The position numbers and the translations under genes were made by a program. 7,707 nt of DNA, from the NCBI GenBank assembly GCA_021604925.1, contig BQJX01000115.1, positions 1 to 7,707 on the forward strand, given 5' to 3'. The notes beneath the pieces are model-generated. The model saw nothing but the letters and a program-made list of their open reading frames with translations. It had not been told where the DNA came from and did not search any database. Origin of the DNA: Gemmatimonadota bacterium. GTDB lineage: Bacteria > ARS69. Of this stretch, positions 1-7,292 are shown one piece after another. The stretch's first letter is position 1; each line of letters starts with the position of its first letter.

Positions 1-1
1 C

Positions 2-1837
<1,836 letters not shown>

Positions 1838-1903
1838 AGTGTTGATTCCCCAACGACTTCCCCGGCTGTTTGGTTCAATTCGGCAATTACCACGAATCAT
1901 GTC

Positions 1904-1928
1904 CCCGCGCCCCGGCGCCGGACGCGGG
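1904..1928 (+). terminator. GC-rich hairpin, possible terminator of the regulator gene
   Basis: CCCGCG (1904-1909) pairs with CGCGGG (1923-1928), and the interior contains the self-complementary CCGGCGCCGG (1912-1921). This is the strongest GC hairpin after the regulator stop, 66 nt downstream. It is followed by C-rich DNA rather than a T-tract, so intrinsic termination is uncertain. It could instead mark a Rho-type end or simply separate the regulator from the promoter region that follows. Confidence 0.3.
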
Positions 1929-1945
1929 CCCTCCTCCCCCCGGTC

Positions 1946-1980
1946 TCCTGCAACTCATTGCTGAACATAGAGTTGCAGGA
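1946..1980. promoter_or_regulatory. Perfect 11-bp dyad, candidate activator-binding site
   Basis: TCCTGCAACTC (1946-1956) and GAGTTGCAGGA (1970-1980) are exact reverse complements separated by 13 bp; half-site centres are 24 bp apart. The dyad is centred near 1963, about 76 bp upstream of the transcription start expected from the sigma-54 promoter at 2013-2028. That places it in the usual zone for enhancer-binding-protein sites. It is an obvious candidate site for the Fis-HTH regulator encoded just upstream. No T-run follows, which argues against a terminator. The assignment to this regulator is inference; the repeat itself is seen directly. Confidence 0.6.
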
Positions 1981-2007
1981 TCACTCGTTGAATTTCACGA
2001 AGTGATC
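1979..2007. promoter_or_regulatory. Second dyad (7-bp arms) between the enhancer-like dyad and promoter
   Basis: GATCACT (1979-1985) and AGTGATC (2001-2007) are perfect reverse complements with a 15-bp AT-richer spacer containing TGAATTTCA, itself a near palindrome. The left arm overlaps the last two bases of the 11-bp dyad, and the right arm ends 6 bp before the TGG of the sigma-54 promoter. The site could bind a second protein (for example IHF-like or a repressor) or a second dimer of the activator. Confidence 0.4.
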
Positions 2008-2012
2008 TCGAT

Positions 2013-2028
2013 TGGTACACCGATTGCA
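2013..2028 (+). promoter_or_regulatory. Sigma-54 (RpoN) -24/-12 promoter
   Basis: TGGTAC (2013-2018), five bases, then TTGCA (2024-2028) matches the consensus TGGCAC-N5-TTGCA with a single mismatch (C to T). The invariant GG (2014-2015) and GC (2026-2027) are separated by exactly 10 bp, as the sigma factor requires. Transcription would start near 2039 and read into the ORF at 2084. A sigma-54 activator gene ends only about 175 bp upstream, which makes chance occurrence less likely. Confidence 0.75.
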
Positions 2029-2044
2029 TTGGTGGTAGTCCGTT

Positions 2045-2063
2045 GCCGGGAATGGCTCCCGGC
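2045..2063 (+). other. 5'-leader hairpin after the sigma-54 start
   Basis: GCCGGGA (2045-2051) pairs perfectly with TCCCGGC (2057-2063) around a 5-nt loop. It begins about 6 nt after the expected transcription start and ends just before the ribosome binding site (GGAGAGG, 2067-2073). This position suits an mRNA-stabilising leader hairpin. It is too close to the start, and lacks the T-run, to be a terminator. Confidence 0.45.
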
Positions 2064-2066
2064 GGT

Positions 2067-2073
2067 GGAGAGG
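2067..2073 (+). promoter_or_regulatory. Ribosome binding site fixing the ATG at 2084
   Basis: GGAGAGG lies 10 nt before the ATG at 2084. It supports that start over the internal in-frame ATG at 2165, which has no purine-rich site and would leave only a stub signal peptide. Confidence 0.55.
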
Positions 2074-2083
2074 ATCGAGACCC

Positions 2084-2395
2084 ATGTTGCGGACCCCCAA
2101 GAGCGAGAACGTCCAAGGATCGGCGAGTGGCCGAGATGAGCTGGGGCGGCGTCGATATCTCGCAATGCTGCTCGTCGTCCTGGGCGGGCTCGTGATTGGG
2201 TGTTCCGCAGGCAAGGTGCCGGGTTCCGACGCCGTGACCGTGCGCGGCCCCGCGGCACCTCTCCACCGTCAGGCGGCCCTTTCCGGCGCCCTTCGCTTCG
2301 AGCGGGCGGCGTGTCCGGTGCCGTCCCGGGTGGGGGGCCAACTCCGGCTGTCCTCGGAATCCGTTTCGCCGGCTCGGATCCACGGTTCGCGTTGA
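2084..2395 (+). CDS. Small putative lipoprotein of unknown function
   Basis: This 103-residue ORF is not recognised as a known family. Its N-terminus looks like a lipoprotein signal: a 24-residue n-region ending in RRR (22-24), a hydrophobic stretch (about 25-38), then LVIGC (36-40), which fits a lipobox with Cys40 as the lipidated residue. Ser41 at +2 would favour the outer membrane under proteobacterial Lol rules. The mature part would be about 64 residues, rich in Ala, Pro, Arg and Ser, with no domain I can name. The gene sits 45 nt after the expected sigma-54 transcription start and has its own ribosome binding site, so it is the first gene that promoter would express. The n-region is longer than usual and the C-terminal half has low-complexity GC-rich composition. 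A decayed gene or a spurious ORF downstream of the signal cannot be excluded. Confidence 0.5.
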   Translation: MLRTPKSENVQGSASGRDELGRRRYLAMLLVVLGGLVIGCSAGKVPGSDAVTVRGPAAPLHRQAALSGALRFERAACPVPSRVGGQLRLSSESVSPARIHGSR

Positions 2396-2397
2396 GG

Positions 2398-2403
2398 TAC
2401 AAT
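2398..2403 (+). promoter_or_regulatory. Possible -10 box upstream of the LTD gene
   Basis: TACAAT matches the TATAAT -10 consensus at five of six positions and lies 51 nt before the LTD protein's ATG. No convincing -35 hexamer or extended TG motif is at the right spacing, so a housekeeping promoter here is only possible. If it is not real, the LTD gene must be read from the sigma-54 promoter through the lipoprotein ORF, with a 59-nt gap between them. Confidence 0.25.
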
Positions 2404-2454
2404 GAGACGCGGCGAACACCGTTCCTTCCAGCGCGCCACCTCGGGAGTTCCATC

Positions 2455-3486
2455 ATGCTGATCTTCGCCTCCGCGGACTGGACCCGACGAGTTCTTCGCC
2501 CCGGAGTCGCGTGGCTCCGGGCGCTTCCGGTCCTGTTCCTCCTCCCGATGTCCGCCTCCGCGGCCGTCCTCCTGAACGAGTTCGAGCACACGGCCACCGG
2601 CACCGACCGGATCGAGGTCTACAACACCCGTTCCGACACCACGATTGACCTGTCCACCTGGTATCTGGAAAACGATCTGGGGGCCACGTTTGCGCTGTCC
2701 GGGCTCCTCGGTCCGAACGGCCATGCCTCGTTCGTGACCATCGGTTCCATCGTGACGGATGGGGGCCTGATCGAGTTGTACGATGGCGCACTCCCGTTCC
2801 CACGCGACTCCGTTCCCTTCGGCGACGCCGGCGGCGCTCCCCTGCCTCCGCCGGTCGGTTCCTATTCCTGCGGACGCTCCCCGGACGGTGTGAATTCCGG
2901 CGACCCCGCCGCCGACTGGAACCTGGATACGAGCGCCACGTTCGCTGCGGCGAATGATCATCCGCCCGCCAAGCTCGGCATGACGACCGTGTACCTGAAC
3001 GAGGGAGGTCGGGGTGGGGTGCGGGCAAGCGGTTCGTGCACGGCACCCTTCGTGGAGTTGTACAACCGGCATCCGTCCATGGGGGTCAACCTGAACGGAT
3101 GGCGGCTGGTCGATGGCCGTTCGGTCACGTTGCTGAGCGGCGGGATTCCTTCCGGCGGCTTTGTCGTGATCACCGACTTCGGGCCGAACTTCTGTTTCGA
3201 AGTCAGCCGGGTGCTCTACCTCTTCAACGATGTGGGCCAGCGCGTGGACCAGTTCGGGATTGCCGGCCAGCCGCTTCCCGGTGGGAACGCGCAGAGTTAC
3301 CAGCGCCTCCCCGACGGCGCGTTTCCCGGCGGCCCCTACGACGGCTTCGACTTCGCCACGAGTGGCGGCGGCACCAGCTTCTTCGTGCTGCCCAAGACTC
3401 CGGGAAACACGAACCAGCTCGACGTGGCCGCGCCGGAGACGGTCGAGTCGCTGTCCTGGGGTGAGGCCAAGGGCCGCTACCGGTAG
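2455..3486 (+). CDS. Secreted protein with two lamin-tail domains (LTD)
   Basis: This 343-residue protein is predicted to be exported. I chose the ATG at 2455 because GGGAG lies 7 nt before it and a signal peptide follows at once: basic segment RRVLR (11-15), hydrophobic core about 22-31, likely cleavage after ASA (34-36). Two lamin-tail-like beta-sandwich repeats follow. The first (about 37-145) has LLNEFEH, IEVYN (53-57) and DLSTWYL; the second (about 178-318) has VYLNE, VELYN (200-204) and LNGWRLVDG (213-221). Each ends near an R-x-PDG segment (141-145 and 284-288), and the second closes with TPGNTN (315-320), typical of bacterial LTD proteins. LTDs in bacteria occur on secreted or surface proteins, often with nucleases or adhesins, but no catalytic domain is present here. 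The C-terminus ends in a short tail, SWGEAKGRYR, after an acidic linker, which may be a sorting tag. Its exact role is unknown. Confidence 0.85.
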   Translation: MLIFASADWTRRVLRPGVAWLRALPVLFLLPMSASAAVLLNEFEHTATGTDRIEVYNTRSDTTIDLSTWYLENDLGATFALSGLLGPNGHASFVTIGSIVTDGGLIELYDGALPFPRDSVPFGDAGGAPLPPPVGSYSCGRSPDGVNSGDPAADWNLDTSATFAAANDHPPAKLGMTTVYLNEGGRGGVRASGSCTAPFVELYNRHPSMGVNLNGWRLVDGRSVTLLSGGIPSGGFVVITDFGPNFCFEVSRVLYLFNDVGQRVDQFGIAGQPLPGGNAQSYQRLPDGAFPGGPYDGFDFATSGGGTSFFVLPKTPGNTNQLDVAAPETVESLSWGEAKGRYR

Positions 3487-3512
3487 CGCCGCGGGGCGGC
3501 TCCCAGCGGCGC
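3475..3512. repeat. Palindrome and GC hairpin between the convergent genes
   Basis: CGCTACCGGTAGCG (3475-3488) is a perfect 14-bp palindrome spanning the stop of the LTD gene. Overlapping it, GCGCCGC (3486-3492) pairs with GCGGCGC (3506-3512) around 13 nt, filling the 27-nt gap between the two convergent stop codons. These are the only candidates for a shared bidirectional terminator. Neither is followed by a T-run on either strand. Confidence 0.4.
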
Positions 3513-3513
3513 G

Positions 3514-5454
3514 CTACTGCAGGGGACTGTCGCCGAGCGGCGGGAGTTCGTAGGTGGCCACGACCCCGCGGAAGCGATCCCGGATCTCGCCGTCCAGGAT
3601 GTCGTAGGTGACGTTGCCGGGAAGGTCGGCGGCCAGATCGAAATCGTTCAGGAGCAGCAACGTGGGAACAATGTCCACGAGCTGGGCCGTACCGAGGCGG
3701 GCGCCGGGAACGATGCCCTGTCCGGAATAGACCAGCGCCCCGGTTTCCTTGCGCTGCGCGCTCTCCTGGAAGTCGACGTTGCGAACCACATCGGCGACCG
3801 GGCAACGGCCACCCTGGAACAGAAGCACATCGTCGAGATCGTCCAGGACGGCCGGCTCCACGGTGACGACCACGTTGCCCCAGTCGTCCAGCCGGCTGTG
3901 GAACGCGCGCACATCGCCCTGGCCCAGTCTCGCGGTCTCGAACAGGCGCTGCACCCGCTCGCGCGCCGCTTCCTGTCCCGGCTTGGTCCGGAGGTACGTG
4001 CGGGGCCCCAGGTTGGTGGCCTCGATCACGCCCTGCAGACGCATCTCCTTGAGCATGGGTTCCACCCGGAGCGTGAGCATCTCGCGGGCGGAGACCGAGC
4101 GGGCCTCGGCGCCGTGATCCGAGATCACCACGACCAGGTCATTCGGACCGGTGTCGGCCAGGATCCGCCCGAGAAACTCGTCCGCGATCCGATAGGAGTC
4201 CGTGACCGAGGCGCCGTAGCGGGAGATGTCGTCGGGCGAGATCCCCTGGAACGCGGCGGGTTCGTGGTACTTCCAGAAGTACGACTGCGCCACGTGGATG
4301 ATGTTGGAGTAGAACGCGGCAAAGTCCACCGGCTCGCGGCGGCGAAGTTCCACGAACGTGTCGCAGTTCAACTTGGCGCGGAGTTTCCGTTTCGTGAAGA
4401 GCTGCGCCGCGCCCAGCGAACGCCCGCGAAGCGTGTCCATCACGATTTCCTGTCCCGCTTCCTTGAGGGTGGACAGGCGAGCGCCGTATCGGATCCCCAG
4501 GAACGCGTAGCGGCAGTAGCGACCCCAGGTGCGACCGCGGCGCGTCTTCTCGCTCATCGCGAGTTCCCGGATGAAGTTGAGTTCCGGCGGGTGGGTCTCC
4601 GTTCCCACGTCCGACACCGCCGGGACCACGAAGCCGTCGACCGGCGTCGGGGGCCAGGTCACGGGCCAGCCGAAGAGACCCACGGACCAGCCACGCTGTT
4701 CCAGGATGTCCCAGACGCGCAGCGAGCGGACGTCCGCGGCCGTGCTTCCGAACCCGAGTACGCCGTGTTCCTCGGAGTGCTTTCCGGATGCAATCGTGGT
4801 CCACACCATGGGCGGGGGTGGTTGCGATCCGGACTGGAGTTCCCCCCAGGCGCCCTGTCGCCGGAGCGTGGCCAGATGCGGCATCTCGCCGCGGTCGATC
4901 AGATCCTCGGCCACGTTCCACGACAGGCCGGGCAGGGCCAGCACCAGTACGCGCGATCCGGGCCCCTTGCCGCGCCCCCACTCCGTGCCGCCGCACAGCA
5001 CGGCGATGACCGGAAACGCGACCAGCAGCGGCCAGATCCAGAACCGGAAGCGGTTGGCCACGTAGCGGGCGATCGCGAACGCCAGTCTCGCCAGGAGGGC
5101 CGCGATCAGCAGGGCGCCTCCGTACCGCACCGTTTCCGAGTTGGAGAAGATGCCGAGGTAGGGAGGAAGCAGCGCGAGGCTGACAAAGAAGAGGAAGAAC
5201 GCAACGGTGGTGCCCCAGAGCAGTTCGAAGGCGCGGATCGGCGCTTCGCTGGAACCGGCGTGCGCGAGGCGGTCGAGGACCCGTCCGATGCCGATCCCCG
5301 CCAGCGCGCCCACGACCACGGGCAGCAGCCAGAGCAGCACGGCGCCCATGCCCAGGTCGTCCACAAAACGAGGGTTCAGGATCAGTCCGCCCGCAGCGGC
5401 CAGGGACGTCAACAGGAGGGAGACGGCGATCCCGGTGCGGACGGACTTGAGCAT
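3514..5454 (-). CDS. Membrane-anchored phosphodiesterase/alkaline-phosphatase-superfamily protein, probably degenerate active site
   Basis: This 646-residue protein belongs to the type I phosphodiesterase/nucleotide pyrophosphatase branch of the alkaline phosphatase superfamily. I chose the ATG at 5454 because GGAG lies about 7 nt upstream and a hydrophobic segment follows. About five TM segments are visible (near 8-26, 37-57, 80-98, 112-130, 138-154). The enzyme-like domain follows from about 167, presumably outside the cytoplasm. The family line VLVLALPGLSWN (169-180), PPMVWTTIASGK (214-225) with the putative nucleophile Thr219, HGVLGF and SDHG (445-448) are clear. The expected metal-binding Asp of the LDG motif is Pro175, the D-x-x-x-H pair before F-W-K-Y is His387/Ser391, and the late His appears to be Arg568. 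Only Asp446/His447 remain of the usual six ligands. The fold call is firm, but hydrolytic activity is doubtful. The gene follows sppA by 103 nt on the same strand. Confidence 0.85.
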   Translation of the reverse strand: MLKSVRTGIAVSLLLTSLAAAGGLILNPRFVDDLGMGAVLLWLLPVVVGALAGIGIGRVLDRLAHAGSSEAPIRAFELLWGTTVAFFLFFVSLALLPPYLGIFSNSETVRYGGALLIAALLARLAFAIARYVANRFRFWIWPLLVAFPVIAVLCGGTEWGRGKGPGSRVLVLALPGLSWNVAEDLIDRGEMPHLATLRRQGAWGELQSGSQPPPPMVWTTIASGKHSEEHGVLGFGSTAADVRSLRVWDILEQRGWSVGLFGWPVTWPPTPVDGFVVPAVSDVGTETHPPELNFIRELAMSEKTRRGRTWGRYCRYAFLGIRYGARLSTLKEAGQEIVMDTLRGRSLGAAQLFTKRKLRAKLNCDTFVELRRREPVDFAAFYSNIIHVAQSYFWKYHEPAAFQGISPDDISRYGASVTDSYRIADEFLGRILADTGPNDLVVVISDHGAEARSVSAREMLTLRVEPMLKEMRLQGVIEATNLGPRTYLRTKPGQEAARERVQRLFETARLGQGDVRAFHSRLDDWGNVVVTVEPAVLDDLDDVLLFQGGRCPVADVVRNVDFQESAQRKETGALVYSGQGIVPGARLGTAQLVDIVPTLLLLNDFDLAADLPGNVTYDILDGEIRDRFRGVVATYELPPLGDSPLQ

Positions 5455-5505
5455 GCGGTCTCCAGGGTGCCCGGGCGGGTTTTCGCGGTCACAGGGAAGA
5501 TGAAA

Positions 5506-5535
5506 AGGGTATCGAAATGCCTCTGCCGCCGTCAA
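5506..5535 (-). promoter_or_regulatory. Weak candidate sigma-70-type promoter for the phosphodiesterase-like gene
   Basis: In the 103-nt gap between sppA and the next gene, the minus strand reads TTGACG (5535-5530, five of six to TTGACA), 18 nt, then TACCCT (5511-5506, three of six to TATAAT). The start would fall near 5499, giving a leader of about 45 nt. The -35 lies in the loop of a small hairpin, GCCGC (5525-5529) with GCGGC (5536-5540), which may be a weak 3' end for sppA. The -10 match is poor, so the gene may simply be read through from sppA. Confidence 0.25.
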
Positions 5536-5557
5536 GCGGCTGGCCCCGAAACCTGGA

Positions 5558-7273
5558 TCAATTCACGCGGCGCGGCTCCCACGAAAGGCCGGAGTGGCCC
5601 CAACGGCCCGTCGACAGAGAGGCCCAACCGGCCCTGAGGATGTCCTGGAAGGCGAACCGGGTCAGATCGCCGGACAGCAGCACGTCCATCAGGGTCTGGT
5701 CACGCGGGAAGTGCTCCAGCGTCAACCGGCTGTCTTCCTCCAGATCGGCCTGCTGGCGAACGATCTGCAGGGCTTCCTCGAACCCACCCAAGCCGTCCAC
5801 GAGATCCCGCTCCAGCGCCTGCCGACCGGTCCAGACCTGCCCGCGGGCCGACTCGTGGACCTCCTCGGGAGTGAGCCCGCGTCGCCGCGCGATCTCCTCG
5901 ATCCAGTCGTTGTACATGGCCCAGTGGGCCTCTTCGATTCTCTCGCGCTGCTCGGGTGTCCAGTCGTGGAGTTCCGAGAACAGGAACGCGTTCGGCGAGA
6001 ACGCCAGCTCGTCGAACGTGAACCCGAACTTCTCGTAGAGGCCGCGCACGTTGAACTTGCCAATGATGGAACCGATGGATCCGGTGATTCCGCTGCCCGG
6101 GCAGATGATCTGGTTGGCCGGGGCGCTCATCATGTACCCGGCCGAAGTGGACACGTCGGCCACCGAAACGATGACCGGCTTCTCGTCGCGCGCCCGCGCC
6201 ACCGCCCGGGCCAGCCGGAGTCCGCCCTCGGTGGCACCCCCCGGGGTGTCCAGCCGCAGGAGGATCGCCTTCACGTGGGAGTCGGAGCGAGCCTCTTCCA
6301 GGTCATCGATCACGCGGTCCACGCCCATGGCCAGGCCCATCACCGGATCGTAGCGGTCGTCGCCGGCCGTCGTCACGAAACCCTGCGCGTGGATCACGGC
6401 CACCTTTGTCTTCCCCGCCAGGCCGAGTGACCGCCGCTCCACATCCCCGTACTCCGGGGAAGAGATCGTGCGCAGGTGGTCGTGCGGGCCGCGCAGGCGG
6501 TCGGACAGTTCGTCCCAGGTCAGCAGATCGTCCACCAGGTTCGCTTCGACCGCGGCCATCCCCCGAAAGATCGCCTGTTCGCGGCACGCGGCCAGCGCCT
6601 CCGGAGCCAGCTGCCGCGCGTCGGTGATGACGCCGTCGTACGCGCGGTCCAGGTCCTCCACCAGGTTGGTCAGGTTCTCCAGCGCTTCGGGTGAAGCGTG
6701 CTTGCGGGTGAACATCTCGTGCGCGCTCTTGTACTCATCGATCGCGTGGAACTGTGGTCGCACGTCGAGCAGGTCCAGCGTGCCCTTCATGTGCTGCATG
6801 GTGACGCCGCGGCCGAGCAGGTACAACGCACCGTCGGGGAACAGGAACGTGGAGTCGCACGCGCTGGCAACATAGAGGCCCGGGTCGGTGAGTTCCACCG
6901 CGTGCGCGTACACGGGCTTGCCGGCCTCGCGGACGCGTTGGATCCCCGCCCGGATCTCGTCCAGCTTGCCGAGCCCGGCGCCGAACGGCTCCACCCGGAA
7001 GATAACGCCGCGAATGCGGTCGTCCGCAGCGGCCTTCTCCAGGTTCTCCGTGATCTCCATGAGGCAGGTGGGCGGATGGTCCACCAGGTCGGTCATGGTC
7101 ACCGGACCGTAGTACTCCAACAGCGAGCCGGAGAGTCGCACGGTGAGCCACGAATCGTCCTGCGGGCCGGAGTTGCCCAGGAAGGCCACGCCGATGAGGA
7201 GCAGCACCGGACCGATGGTCAGGAAGAGGACGGCGGCAATCACGGCGAGGAACGTGCGAAAGAACGCGAGCAT
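5558..7273 (-). CDS. sppA: Signal peptide peptidase SppA, tandem-domain (67K) type
   Basis: SppA is a membrane-anchored serine protease that uses a Ser/Lys dyad to degrade signal peptides left in the membrane after Sec-dependent export. This copy has 571 residues, slightly shorter than the E. coli protein (618). The ATG at 7273 is chosen because GGGAG lies 8 nt upstream and one N-terminal TM anchor (about 8-33) follows immediately. The N-terminal half carries the catalytic lysine in EYKSAHEMF (Lys182), matching the YKSAVEPF motif of E. coli SppA. The C-terminal half carries LDTPGGAT (341-348) and the nucleophile in STSAGYMMSAPAN (Ser377), with ITGSIGSI (396-403) following. All catalytic features are therefore present. 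It begins 19 nt after the stop of the DipZ/TlpA-like gene, so the two are very probably co-transcribed. Its presence fits the envelope theme of the neighbours but is otherwise a housekeeping gene. Confidence 0.93.
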   Translation of the reverse strand: MLAFFRTFLAVIAAVLFLTIGPVLLLIGVAFLGNSGPQDDSWLTVRLSGSLLEYYGPVTMTDLVDHPPTCLMEITENLEKAAADDRIRGVIFRVEPFGAGLGKLDEIRAGIQRVREAGKPVYAHAVELTDPGLYVASACDSTFLFPDGALYLLGRGVTMQHMKGTLDLLDVRPQFHAIDEYKSAHEMFTRKHASPEALENLTNLVEDLDRAYDGVITDARQLAPEALAACREQAIFRGMAAVEANLVDDLLTWDELSDRLRGPHDHLRTISSPEYGDVERRSLGLAGKTKVAVIHAQGFVTTAGDDRYDPVMGLAMGVDRVIDDLEEARSDSHVKAILLRLDTPGGATEGGLRLARAVARARDEKPVIVSVADVSTSAGYMMSAPANQIICPGSGITGSIGSIIGKFNVRGLYEKFGFTFDELAFSPNAFLFSELHDWTPEQRERIEEAHWAMYNDWIEEIARRRGLTPEEVHESARGQVWTGRQALERDLVDGLGGFEEALQIVRQQADLEEDSRLTLEHFPRDQTLMDVLLSGDLTRFAFQDILRAGWASLSTGRWGHSGLSWEPRRVN

Positions 7274-7292
7274 GCGGTTTTCTCCCGGCGAC

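Noticed and set aside
1946..1980. Reading the 11-bp dyad as an intrinsic terminator of the regulator gene
   Set aside because: The loop is 13 nt and no T-run follows; its position relative to the sigma-54 promoter fits an operator better.
1870..2139. 89-codon + strand open frame through the intergenic region
   Set aside because: It starts with TTG without a ribosome binding site, crosses the dyads and the sigma-54 promoter, overlaps the lipoprotein start in another frame, and its translation is featureless.
2200..2454. Upstream extension of the LTD reading frame to 2200
   Set aside because: The extra 85 residues are Arg/Pro/Gly-rich with no structure and would bury the signal peptide; the ATG at 2455 has a proper ribosome binding site and begins the export signal.
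2402..2460. 19-codon ORF starting at the ATG at 2402
   Set aside because: It is very short, has no ribosome binding site, and the ATG overlaps the possible -10 box; it is more likely part of the leader of the LTD gene.
2269..3072. Minus-strand open frame of 267 codons opposite the lipoprotein and LTD genes
   Set aside because: The translation has no recognisable domain and the opposite strand encodes a signal peptide and lamin-tail motifs.
5455..5535. Upstream TTG start for the phosphodiesterase-like protein
   Set aside because: It adds 27 polar residues before the first membrane segment and lacks a ribosome binding site; the ATG at 5454 has GGAG at good spacing.
3898..5637. Long + strand open frame (579 codons) opposite the phosphodiesterase-like gene
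   Set aside because: It is antisense to a clearly recognisable protein, its translation is low-complexity and rich in Arg/Gln/His/Gly with no domain, and it runs past that gene's start. High GC makes such mirror frames common.
5594..6430. Plus-strand open frame of 278 codons opposite sppA
   Set aside because: It is antisense to sppA, whose catalytic motifs are intact, and shows no family features.
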